Origin: Pontibacter rufus
GTDB lineage: Bacteria > Bacteroidota > Bacteroidia > Cytophagales > Hymenobacteraceae
Direction of reading: 5' to 3'
DNA length: 64,000 nt
Assembly (NCBI RefSeq): GCF_015694705.1
Contig: NZ_JADQDR010000002.1
Coordinates: 372,001-436,000 of the forward strand
The position numbers and the translations under genes were made by a program. The notes under the pieces are model-generated. The model ran no database searches, was not told where the DNA came from, and saw only the letters and a list, made by a program, of their open reading frames with translations. Positions 1 through 7,687 of this stretch are shown here, one piece after another (the stretch's first letter is position 1; each line of letters starts with the position of its first letter).

Positions 1-979
1 TGGCCAGGGAAATATCGGCGTAGCAATGGCGGATATCGCCCACCCTGTACTTGCCTGTAATTTCGGGCAGCAGGTTTGTTTTATCCATCACGGTTGCCAG
101 TCGTTGCCCGATTTCCTGTATCGTATAGTTGTTGCCGCTGCCTACGTTAAATACCTGGCCGTTTGCCTCGTCATTCTCCATTGCCAGCCGGCAGGCCAAA
201 GCTACATCGCGCACGTGCACAAAATCACGCTGCTGGTGGCCATCTTCAAAAATCATCGGCGCATTGTTGTTGAGCAGCCTCGAAGCGAAAATAGCCAGTA
301 CGCCGGTGTAAGGATTTGAAAGTGCCTGCCGTGTGCCGTATACATTAAAGAAACGCATGGCCACGGTCGGGATGTTGTAAGCGCGGCCCACCATCAGGCA
401 AAGGCGCTCCTGGTCATACTTGGAAAGCGCATACACCGACGAAAGCGTTGGTGTTTTGGATTCGGGTGTAGGAACAGGCTGCAGCACATTGCCCTCGGCA
501 TCATGCAGCTCCCAGTCACCGGCTTTCAGTTGCTCCAGTGGCCGCTCCTGTACTGTTTCTACTTTCCCCTGCGGATTCTTATACAGCCCTTCGCCATAAA
601 TGCTCATGCTGCTGGCTACCACTAATTTTTTTACCGGATTTTTAATGAGTGCCTCCAGCAAAACGGCCGTGCCGATGTTGTTGACATCCGTATACTCTCT
701 GATTTCATACATGCTCTGGCCCACACCCACCATGGAGGCAAAGTGGAAAACATAGCTTACACCTTCCAACGCACGCGCCACGTCTTCGGGGTTGCGCACA
801 TCTCCTATCAGCAGTTCTACTTCGTCGTGCAGGTATTCCGGGCGTTCGCAATCTTTGCCATGCACCTGCTCGCTCAGGTTATCCAGCGCTCTTACTTTAT
901 AACCGTGCTTAATCAACTCATCAGCCAGGTGCGATCCAATGAACCCGGCGCCGCCCGTTATTAAAACTTTTTCTTCCAT
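1..979 (-). CDS. NAD-dependent epimerase/dehydratase (extended SDR), 3' end cut by the window edge
   Basis: The 326 visible codons read from the ATG at 979 to the left edge with no stop, so the C-terminus is missing. The N-terminus carries the Rossmann motif TGGAGFIGSH (residues 8-17) of extended SDR enzymes, and the catalytic YALSK (Tyr183, Lys187) is intact. These enzymes act on nucleotide sugars, as UDP-glucose 4-epimerase or dTDP-glucose 4,6-dehydratase do; the substrate cannot be told from this fragment. It starts 35 bp after the stop of the SDR gene on the same strand, so the two are probably cotranscribed. The fold is confident; the exact reaction is open. Confidence 0.85.
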   Translation of the reverse strand, partial: MEEKVLITGGAGFIGSHLADELIKHGYKVRALDNLSEQVHGKDCERPEYLHDEVELLIGDVRNPEDVARALEGVSYVFHFASMVGVGQSMYEIREYTDVNNIGTAVLLEALIKNPVKKLVVASSMSIYGEGLYKNPQGKVETVQERPLEQLKAGDWELHDAEGNVLQPVPTPESKTPTLSSVYALSKYDQERLCLMVGRAYNIPTVAMRFFNVYGTRQALSNPYTGVLAIFASRLLNNNAPMIFEDGHQQRDFVHVRDVALACRLAMENDEANGQVFNVGSGNNYTIQEIGQRLATVMDKTNLLPEITGKYRVGDIRHCYADISLA

Positions 980-1014
980 AGTCTGTTATCGTTCAAGTAT
1001 AAATACTGTAAAAA

Positions 1015-1728
1015 TTAAAATGGTTGCGCTGTCGGCCTCATCGTCAGATGGTTAACAGAAACACTTTCCGGCTGCTTTAGCGCATAAAGCACCGCATCTG
1101 CCACCGCCTCCGGCGCCATAGCGCCATAGCCAATGTCAGCTGCTGTGCGAAAACCTGATATTGTATTTTCAAAAAAAGAGGTATCGGTTACGCCGGGCGC
1201 AACAACGGTTACCCGAAGGGTGGGCAGCACTTCCAGGCGCAGTGTTTCGGCCACAACTTCCAGCGCTGCTTTGGTAGCGGCATATACACCGCCATAAGTA
1301 TAAGCATGGCCAGCCGACACAGAAGAAATGAGTACCACATCGCCGGAACCGGCCTGCAGCATGCCTGGCACAAAGGCCCGGATCATCCGCAGTGCACCCA
1401 GCAGGTTTGTTTCTATAACGGCTTTCCATTTTTCAGGATCGCCTTCGGTTAGTTTCTCGTGGATGCCGCGGCCTGCGCTGCAGATAAGAATGTCGGGTGT
1501 GCCCATGCTGGCTTGTACATTGGCAAAGAGTGCATCAACGTCAGCAGCGGCAGCCACATCGCATTGAAAAGCCTGTATAGAAGGGGGCAATTCTCCTGTC
1601 AGGTTCAGATCGGCTACGGCGGTAGCTACTTCTTCCTGTACGAGTTTAGCAGCTATGGCCCTTCCGATGCCGGAGGCCCCGCCGCTGATTAACGCCTTTC
1701 TTCCCTTCAAATGATGCACGTGACGCAA
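1015..1728 (-). CDS. Short-chain dehydrogenase/reductase (classical SDR)
   Basis: This is a 237-residue NAD(P)-dependent oxidoreductase of the usual classical-SDR length. The cofactor motif GGASGIG is at residues 16-22, a CSAG strand at 83-86, Asn108 in the helix-4 position, and the catalytic Ser136/Ser138, Tyr149 and Lys153 (YAATK) are all present. It is cytoplasmic, with no signal peptide. The epimerase gene lies 35 bp downstream on the same strand, which suggests a two-gene sugar or cell-envelope unit, but the substrate is unknown. The 263 bp between this start and the divergent acetyltransferase gene at 1992 are AT-rich and must hold both promoters; I could not fix either one. Confidence 0.88.
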   Translation of the reverse strand: MRHVHHLKGRKALISGGASGIGRAIAAKLVQEEVATAVADLNLTGELPPSIQAFQCDVAAAADVDALFANVQASMGTPDILICSAGRGIHEKLTEGDPEKWKAVIETNLLGALRMIRAFVPGMLQAGSGDVVLISSVSAGHAYTYGGVYAATKAALEVVAETLRLEVLPTLRVTVVAPGVTDTSFFENTISGFRTAADIGYGAMAPEAVADAVLYALKQPESVSVNHLTMRPTAQPF

Positions 1729-1991
1729 TAAATTGTTCCTTCTATATATAAATTGTTACATTACCAGACATTGTTAGCTAGAACGTAGGAGAAGCAGGTA
1801 GGGTTGTAGATGCTGAAATAAAGCTATATAAAAATGAGCCGATCGGCGTGTAAACATGCTTCTGGTTTTACCTGCTCTTGTATAAACCTGAAATTATAAT
1901 AAATATTTGCTTTGCACCAAAGTATGCTGTGTTTTAGCTTACGCTAGATAGTTAATTATTTTGTACTTACCCATTTTATACCTTACAAACA

Positions 1992-2582
1992 ATGAATTTT
2001 GCACAGGATATTATAATGCAGGATGCCCGCGTTCTGCTGCGTCCCTTCAGCTTAACTGATCTGGAAAACCTCCGCACAGTAGTATACGACGCTGATATCT
2101 GGCGCTTTACCGTAACACGCATTACAGACGAAAAAGAACTGGGCGCCTGGGTGCAGGCCGTGCAGCAGGGCCGCGTCCAAAACAGCCGCTATACTTTTAT
2201 GATTGTAGATAAGGCCACCGGCAGGCTGGCCGGCAGCACCAGTTACGGCAACATTTCAGCAGCCGATAAACGCCTGGAAATTGGCTGGACGTGGCTAAGC
2301 AAAGACTACAGGGGAACAGGACTAAACCGCCACTGCAAATTCCTGCTGCTGCATTATGCTTTTGACGTGCTGCATTTTGAACGGGTAGAGCTGAAAACAG
2401 ATGTGCTGAACATACGCTCACGCAGGGCGATGCTGAAACTAGGGGCCACCGAAGAAGGCACGCTGCGAAGCCATACCCATATGCACGACGGCCGCCGCCG
2501 CGACACCATTTATTACAGTATACTCCGGCCGGAATGGGAGCACATCCGGCAGACAATATTCAGCGATTTGCGCGTGCAATAG
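1992..2582 (+). CDS. GNAT family N-acetyltransferase (RimJ/RimL-like)
   Basis: A 196-residue cytoplasmic protein with the GNAT fold. It has an N-terminal LRPFSLTDLENL segment typical of RimJ/RimL-type enzymes, a central strand (EIGWTWLSKDYRGTGLN, near residues 96-112) carrying the acetyl-CoA-binding R-G-T-G loop, and the late segment ERVELKTDVLNIRSRRAM of the Acetyltransf_3 group. Such enzymes move an acetyl group from acetyl-CoA to a protein N-terminus or small amine; the acceptor cannot be read here. It is transcribed alone, with long gaps on both sides. Confidence 0.82.
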   Translation: MNFAQDIIMQDARVLLRPFSLTDLENLRTVVYDADIWRFTVTRITDEKELGAWVQAVQQGRVQNSRYTFMIVDKATGRLAGSTSYGNISAADKRLEIGWTWLSKDYRGTGLNRHCKFLLLHYAFDVLHFERVELKTDVLNIRSRRAMLKLGATEEGTLRSHTHMHDGRRRDTIYYSILRPEWEHIRQTIFSDLRVQ

Positions 2583-2976
2583 CCGCTGTAGTATAAACCT
2601 GTGCTGGGCTAACGTTTGCCATCCCGGTAATTTAAGTTGACTTAATACTTGCTGAAGCAAGCATGACCATTGGTGCCGCTCCCTCGCAGCATACCAGCAA
2701 GGCAAGAACAAGAGCAGGGCTTGAACCGGCTATATCTGTAAGCCTGGAAGCTGTTTTACTACAAGCATCGAGTAGGAACTTGCCTCTGAATGCAGTACCT
2801 TCCTATCCGACGCAAAACGCACAGGTATAAGTGTCAGGCCTGTGCCATATACTTTCCCAATTCTGCAACGGGAGTTGTATGCCAACTCAAGCGTGAAGCA
2901 GAACTCCGGCTACTAAAGCCGGCTTCACTTCAGAAAAAGGCTTCCGGTGGGGAGCTTTTTTCTGAAGCAGAATAAA
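2583..2976. other. Intergenic region with two hairpins, no supported gene
   Basis: This gap between the acetyltransferase and the blaI promoter has no convincing gene; one 61-codon reading at 2790-2975 lacks any recognisable family. It holds a bulged hairpin (roughly 2892-2928, arms GTGAAGC.. and GCCGGCTTCAC) and a clean stem-loop at 2928-2967 with arms CTTCAGAAAAAG and CTTTTTTCTGAAG. The second could end transcription from the acetyltransferase side before the blaI promoter. No strong T-run follows it on the plus strand, so terminator function is a guess. Confidence 0.4.
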
Positions 2977-3022
2977 AAACTAAACTTTTAGTTTGAAAAC
3001 TAAGTATCTAGTTATATATTAG
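2977..3022 (+). promoter_or_regulatory. blaI promoter with two overlapping BlaI-type operators
   Basis: A perfect 18-bp palindrome, AAACTAAACTTTTAGTTT, lies at 2977-2994 and a second dyad, AACTAAGTATCTAGTT, at 2998-3013; their centres are exactly 20 bp apart. They coincide with a Bacteroidota-type promoter: TTTG at 2992-2995, a 19-bp spacer, and TATATTAG (one change from TAnnTTTG) at 3015-3022. A repressor bound here would cover the -33 box and the spacer. BlaI/MecI proteins are known to autoregulate through paired dyads, so the regulator encoded 30 bp downstream is the natural ligand. The palindromes are seen directly; the binding is inferred. Confidence 0.7.
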
Positions 3023-3052
3023 CTACACGTTACCAGCAATTTATACTTACTT

Positions 3053-3445
3053 ATGAAAGAACTGACTAAAGCCGAAGAAGAAATAATGCAGGTACTGTGG
3101 CAGTTGGAGCGCGCTTTTGTTCGCGATATACTTGACCAACTGCCCGAACCAAAACCCGCCTACAATACCGTTTCTACCATCGTGCGCATTCTGGAGAGCA
3201 AAGGCTTTGTGGGCCATGAGGCTTTCGGCAAATCTCACCAATATTACCCGCTGGTGGCGCAGGACAAGTATAAAAGCTTCTTTCTGCAGAACTTTATGAG
3301 CGGCTACTTCGGTGGCTCTTTTGAGCGGCTGGTGTCGTTTTTTGCCAAAGATAACAACCTGAACGTGCAGGAATTGGACAAGCTGCTGCGCCATGTAAAA
3401 CAAAATTTAGACGAGGAGGACCAAGCCGATGGAAACAATGCTTAG
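3053..3445 (+). CDS. blaI: BlaI/MecI/CopY-family transcriptional repressor
   Basis: A 130-residue winged-helix repressor of normal family length. The start, MKELTKAEEEIMQVLWQLE, is the family's helix 1, followed by the recognition region (PAYNTVSTIVRILESKGFV, about residues 36-54) and a wing ending in HQYYPLVAQDKY. The C-terminal half is the dimerisation helix. It overlaps the downstream M56 peptidase gene by 17 bp in another frame, so the two are translationally linked. In the classical system the membrane peptidase receives a signal and inactivates this repressor by proteolysis; here the regulated set is probably the TonB-domain genes that follow rather than a beta-lactamase. Confidence 0.9.
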   Translation: MKELTKAEEEIMQVLWQLERAFVRDILDQLPEPKPAYNTVSTIVRILESKGFVGHEAFGKSHQYYPLVAQDKYKSFFLQNFMSGYFGGSFERLVSFFAKDNNLNVQELDKLLRHVKQNLDEEDQADGNNA

Positions 3446-4871
3446 CTTTATACTTACCTCTGGCGTACTGCTGCTGGCGCTGTACTTGTTTTACTTTGCG
3501 CTGCTGCGCACCCAAACCAGCTTTGCCTTTAACCGGCTATACCTGTTGCTGGCGCCCGTCGCGGCGCTTACCATACCATTGGTAGAATGGCCCGCCATAC
3601 TTGCGCCCGACACTGTTGTGGCTCAAACGTTGCAGGCTATACAACTCTCTGAGGTGGTGGTTACCGCTTATGCACCTGAAACAGGTCTGACCGGCCTTCC
3701 TGCCATACTTTCGTTTGCCCGTTTGCTGCTGCTGGTATACCTGGCCGGAATGATATTTATTCTTTACCGGCTGGCCACGCAGTTGTATACCATCCGGCGG
3801 CTTAAAACGGCCGCAACGCCCGTAAACTCCCCCGACAGCAACGCAGAGGTATACCTGTTGCAAACTTCCCTGCCTGCTTTCGCATTTGGCAAGGCTGTGT
3901 TTCTGAATAGCCAGGATCAACTAAGCAAAGCAGAACAACAACAGGTGCTGGCACACGAACTGGCGCATGTGCAGTTCGGCCATAGTTACGACATCATATA
4001 TTACGAATTGCTGACGGCGCTGCTGTGGTTTAACCCGGTGGTGTGGCTGCTCAAGCAGGAGCTGCGCGATGTGCACGAGTTTCAGGCTGATGCTGATGTA
4101 TTGCGCAGCTGCCAGCTGCAAAGTTATACTTCGTTGCTCTCCAAAGAAGTGCTGCTGAACATGGGCCTGCCCATCGGCAGCTATTTCCAAAAACCACAGG
4201 TGTTCCGGCGCCTGCACATGCTGCAGCAGCACGGCCATAAAGCAGGCTTTCTGAGGCCGTTGCTTATCCTGCCGCTACTGACGTGCATCATACTATTCTT
4301 TGGCTCCAGGCAGGTTACGGGCCATGTTGCTGCTACCCTTTCTACCGACGCCTCCACAGGTTCAGCCATAAAAGATGTACAGGCAAGTATAACACCCCCT
4401 CCTGCCACAACCATACCCAACAAGCAACCAACGCCCGAACTCAGGCAGCAGACACCAACTCCGGAAAAAAGCAACTTAGCCAACATGCCGGTTTCAAAAG
4501 AAAAGGCAGAAGATGCTATGCCCATCGTATCCGACGAGCCCCTGCCCGACGGCAAACCTTATACTTATGTAGAGATGATGCCGCAGTTTAAAGGTGGCGA
4601 AGCAGAAATGCTGAAGTTCCTGGGTAAGAATATCCGCTATCCGCAGGAGGCGCAGGAGGCCAGCCTGGAAGGCTTGGTGGTACTCAGCTTTGTGGTGGAA
4701 GAAGATGGCAGCCTGCACGATATAGAAATTTTGAAGAAGCTCGGTGAGGGCACCGACGAAGAAGCCATACGCGTGGTGAAACTCATGAGCGGACAATGGT
4801 TGCCGGGCATGCAAAATGGTACTGCGGTGCCGGTCAGGTATACCCTGCCTGTCCGGTTTACAATCAAGTAA
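3429..4871 (+). CDS. BlaR1-like M56 membrane peptidase fused to a TonB C-terminal domain
   Basis: This 480-residue inner-membrane protein has several hydrophobic helices (about 4-24, 34-52, 97-116, 190-206, 266-284) and a gluzincin zinc site, HELAH at 176-180, with the later acidic HEFQADA segment near 216-222 expected to supply the third ligand. After a proline/threonine-rich linker (about 310-375) comes a complete TonB C-terminal domain (about 383-480, ending VRYTLPVRFTIK). BlaR1 normally ends in a penicillin-binding sensor; here that place is taken by the TonB domain. It may pass an outer-membrane or periplasmic signal to BlaI, but the signal is unknown. Such fusions occur elsewhere in Bacteroidota. 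Confidence 0.88.
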   Translation: METMLSFILTSGVLLLALYLFYFALLRTQTSFAFNRLYLLLAPVAALTIPLVEWPAILAPDTVVAQTLQAIQLSEVVVTAYAPETGLTGLPAILSFARLLLLVYLAGMIFILYRLATQLYTIRRLKTAATPVNSPDSNAEVYLLQTSLPAFAFGKAVFLNSQDQLSKAEQQQVLAHELAHVQFGHSYDIIYYELLTALLWFNPVVWLLKQELRDVHEFQADADVLRSCQLQSYTSLLSKEVLLNMGLPIGSYFQKPQVFRRLHMLQQHGHKAGFLRPLLILPLLTCIILFFGSRQVTGHVAATLSTDASTGSAIKDVQASITPPPATTIPNKQPTPELRQQTPTPEKSNLANMPVSKEKAEDAMPIVSDEPLPDGKPYTYVEMMPQFKGGEAEMLKFLGKNIRYPQEAQEASLEGLVVLSFVVEEDGSLHDIEILKKLGEGTDEEAIRVVKLMSGQWLPGMQNGTAVPVRYTLPVRFTIK

Positions 4872-4967
4872 ATACAACACTGCTTACACTTTTTCAGGTG
4901 TGCTTTGAAGTTGAGTGCCGAAAGTTTTAGCAGTTTAAAAGATCTCCAACATCTAAAAACAAAAATC

Positions 4968-5444
4968 ATGAAAAAGCTCATGCAAACAAAAACAGCGCTT
5001 ATTTTCTCATGCTTCACATGCCTGTTGTTTACGGCCGCCTGCTCCACCGACGAAGAACCGGCTATAACGGCGCAAGAGCAGAAACAGGAGCGAGAAGAGA
5101 TAACCGCCGAAAAAGCTGATACCTCAGAGATTTACGCTTTTGTAGAGCAAATGCCTGAGTTTAAGGGCGGCGAAGCAGCTATGCTGGAGTTTCTGGGAAG
5201 CAACATAAAATACCCTAAGGCCGCTCAGGAAGCTGGCGTGGAAGGGTTAACTGTCCTTTCGTTTGTGGTGGAAAAAGATGGCTCCATTACAGACATCCGC
5301 ACCTTAAAAAGCCTCAGTCCCGAAACCGACAAGGAGGCCATACGCGTGGTGAAGCTGATGAGCGGCGACTGGAAGCCGGGTAGCCAGAATGGCGTGCCGG
5401 TACGCACAAAATATACCCTGCCCATCAGGTATACAATCAAGTAA
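4968..5444 (+). CDS. TonB C-terminal-domain lipoprotein
   Basis: I start this at the ATG at 4968 because it gives MKKLMQTKTALIFSCFTCLLFTAAC, a lipoprotein signal with a lipobox ending in Cys25; the reading frame is open 21 codons further upstream but lacks a signal there. The 158-residue product has a short acidic linker and then one TonB C-terminal domain (about 60-158, ending TKYTLPIRYTIK). It has no N-terminal membrane helix of the usual TonB kind and would be lipid-anchored, so it is not a standard energy transducer. It sits 97 bp after the M56-TonB gene and its domain closely resembles that one, consistent with duplication. Confidence 0.82.
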   Translation: MKKLMQTKTALIFSCFTCLLFTAACSTDEEPAITAQEQKQEREEITAEKADTSEIYAFVEQMPEFKGGEAAMLEFLGSNIKYPKAAQEAGVEGLTVLSFVVEKDGSITDIRTLKSLSPETDKEAIRVVKLMSGDWKPGSQNGVPVRTKYTLPIRYTIK

Positions 5445-5541
5445 AATACCAGCCTTTTCTTAATTAAACACTATTTCAGTCTGTCTTTCGGCTGAAGCAG
5501 CTTCTCTATGCCCTTCCCTAATTACAACTAAAGATATTATT

Positions 5542-7179
5542 ATGAAAAAGAACATCACAGTTAACCGATTTTTAACCCTTGTGCTGGTCAGTTTCGCCAT
5601 ACTTGCCAGCCCAATGGCACAGGCGCAATCCGCTGCCAAAGTGCTGCAGGCAAACGACACCAAGCCTTATACTTATGTGGAGCAGATGCCACAATTTAAA
5701 GGAGGCGACACAGAAATGATGAAGTTCCTGGGCAGCAACATCCGCTATCCGCAGGAGGCGCAGGATGCCGGCTTAGAAGGCCTGGTAGTGCTCAGTTTTG
5801 TAGTTGAGAAAGATGGCACCCTGCAAGACATAGAGATTTTGAAGAAGCTAGGCGGCGGCACCGACAAGGAAGCTGCGCGCGTAGTAAAACTCATGGACGG
5901 TCTCTGGACACCGGGCGAACAAGATGGCAAGTTAGTAGCCGTCCGCTACACGCTGCCCATCCGCTTTGCATTAAGCGAAGCCGAAAGAGCCGCCACAGCG
6001 GCCAAGGCCAATCAGATGGCACAGTTTAAAGGCGGCCCCGAAGCCTTGGTACAAACGATGCAGCGACATTTACAGCTACCTGCTGAGGCCGCGCAGGAAA
6101 ACCTGGATGCACGCGTCGTGGTAAAATTTACAGTAGAGAAAGATGGTAGTGTATCGAATATAAAGCTGGAACAAACAAAGCTGAAGAAAACCGTTGGCCC
6201 CGGCTCGGAACTGGATTACATGGATGCTGCTACTTTCGGCCTCGGGAACAGAGCTATACTTGCCAAACTTAGTGAAGCAGCAATAACGGCTCTAAAAGCT
6301 ACATCTGGGCAATGGCGACCTTCTTTAAAAGACGGACAACCTGTAGCAGCCAAATTATTGTTGCCTGTACAGTTTCTGGGCTCAAACGCGGCAGAAGCAC
6401 CACGACAGCTGGATGTATCCGGACTGAAAGAAGTGCAGAAACTAAAGGACGTTTACAAGTATGATGAAGTTAATATAAAGCCGACGCTGAAGGATATGCC
6501 GCTGGAAAAATTCTTAGCCAAAAACCTGCGCTTTCCGGCCGCATCCTCCTTTGAAGGCAACGTAAAGGTGCACTTGCTTATCAACAAAAACGGCAAACAG
6601 ATGGGCCCCCTTTTCAGCACGGCCGTGAACGACGAGAGAATAACAGACGAAATTACCCGAGTATTTAAGCTAACAAAGAGGAACTGGATTCCGGCCCAAG
6701 TAGACGGCGATCCCGTTTCATCAGCCCTGGACCTGACCATTCGCTTTATAATTGATGATGGCAAGAAAAAGAAAGATTCTGAATCTGATTCGGAGCCTGA
6801 TGTGGTCGTCACAGAGATGGGAGCTCATGCGTCAGCATCGAAAGGCCATACTATAGATAACTTTCTGGCAGAAAACCTACGTTATCCTGCTACGCAAGCA
6901 GAGGGCATAGCTATTGTAAAGTTTGGAATAACAAAAAGTGGTTCACTCCACTACGAAATGAGCCCAGGTTTTGATGATAAAATGGCAGATGAAGTACTTC
7001 GTGTGCTGAAGTTGGCAAAAGATAAAGGCCTACTTGTTCATCAGCAAAATCAAACCGCATCAGCCATGCCGGCTCTTACCATTAGCTTTACGAAGAACGA
7101 AAATGAAGCGCATGAGAAAAATGGGGCATCTTCAGGAGCTGATGTTGTGATAACCAAGTATGCGCCAGTCCAAAACTGA
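5542..7179 (+). CDS. Secreted protein with four tandem TonB-like C-terminal domains
   Basis: A 545-residue protein with a cleavable signal peptide (MKKNITVNRFLTLVLV.., cleavage likely after MAQAQ). The first domain (about 42-147) is near-identical in pattern to those of the two upstream genes: YVEQMPQFKGGD, IRYPQEAQDAG, LVVLSFVVEKDG, VRYTLPIRF. Three more divergent copies follow at about 155-285, 300-405 and 425-530, recognisable by FLAKNLRFP / FLAENLRYP, a central beta strand with K-(D/N/S)-G, and a final LTIRF/LTISF strand. No membrane anchor is visible, so it should be free in the periplasm or exported. Function is unknown; it could bind TonB boxes or act as a decoy. Confidence 0.8.
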   Translation: MKKNITVNRFLTLVLVSFAILASPMAQAQSAAKVLQANDTKPYTYVEQMPQFKGGDTEMMKFLGSNIRYPQEAQDAGLEGLVVLSFVVEKDGTLQDIEILKKLGGGTDKEAARVVKLMDGLWTPGEQDGKLVAVRYTLPIRFALSEAERAATAAKANQMAQFKGGPEALVQTMQRHLQLPAEAAQENLDARVVVKFTVEKDGSVSNIKLEQTKLKKTVGPGSELDYMDAATFGLGNRAILAKLSEAAITALKATSGQWRPSLKDGQPVAAKLLLPVQFLGSNAAEAPRQLDVSGLKEVQKLKDVYKYDEVNIKPTLKDMPLEKFLAKNLRFPAASSFEGNVKVHLLINKNGKQMGPLFSTAVNDERITDEITRVFKLTKRNWIPAQVDGDPVSSALDLTIRFIIDDGKKKKDSESDSEPDVVVTEMGAHASASKGHTIDNFLAENLRYPATQAEGIAIVKFGITKSGSLHYEMSPGFDDKMADEVLRVLKLAKDKGLLVHQQNQTASAMPALTISFTKNENEAHEKNGASSGADVVITKYAPVQN

Positions 7180-7627
7180 TGTAAAATACCTGGTTAATAG
7201 CAAAATAGCCTGACACCGAAGTATAACAAACATTTCCTCCAATGCTATTTTAGCACTGAAGATATCATGATTGCCACTTAAGTAGAAGCATTACCCTTTG
7301 TCATAGGGTTTGGAGTAGTGGTACTTCTAAGCAAGAGAAGCAAGAAATCAGCTTAAAGCATAGAAGTATAAACGGAGTTTGATGAAAGTGGTAACTCAAC
7401 CCAAAGACCAAATACTCTGTTACAATACGTTCTTTAAAACTTTGTCCCTCATTTTAGTCGAATTTCTGTCAACTAAAATAAAGGACAAGGCAAAGTCTGC
7501 TACCCGTCACTTCCGATACTGTTCCGTTGAATACTTCCCTTACAGAATGCCTTATGTAGAAAAGTTGGAATGAAAGTCCTGATGTTTTTTATAAATTATA
7601 CTATATAAGTAAACTTAAGTAGTTATT
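7180..7627. other. Intergenic region with an imperfect 17-bp inverted repeat
   Basis: I see no supported gene between the multi-TonB protein and the araR promoter; a 64-codon reading at 7379-7573 resembles nothing. The notable element is an inverted repeat at 7442-7488: TTGTCC-ctc-ATTTTAGT, a 13-nt loop, then ACTAAAAT-aaa-GGACAA. The arms are symmetric apart from one 3x3 mismatch. It could be a terminator-like RNA hairpin or the relic of a small mobile element. A short palindrome, TAAGTAAACTTA, lies at 7607-7618. Confidence 0.4.
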
Positions 7628-7660
7628 TTTGAGATATTGTTAAACGCTGAAATAATATTG
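7628..7660 (+). promoter_or_regulatory. Candidate promoter of the Nudix regulator gene
   Basis: TTTG at 7628-7631, a 21-bp spacer and TAATATTG at 7653-7660 (one change from TAnnTTTG) match the Bacteroidota housekeeping promoter. The predicted transcript start is about 20 bp before the ATG at 7688. The spacer is 1-2 bp longer than ideal. Confidence 0.4.
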
Positions 7661-7687
7661 CGCCATCTTCCCACCTGATTCTACTTT

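Noticed and set aside
2790..2975. Small frame (61 codons) before the blaI promoter
   Set aside because: It runs through a stem-loop and up to the operator, has no family resemblance and no promoter that I can see.
2977..7179. A beta-lactamase or antibiotic-resistance gene controlled by BlaI/BlaR1
   Set aside because: No beta-lactamase or PBP motif (SxxK, SDN, KTG set) is present in the cluster; only TonB-domain proteins follow.
7379..7573. Small frame (64 codons) upstream of araR
   Set aside because: It spans the inverted repeat at 7442-7488 and has no recognisable motif or signal peptide.
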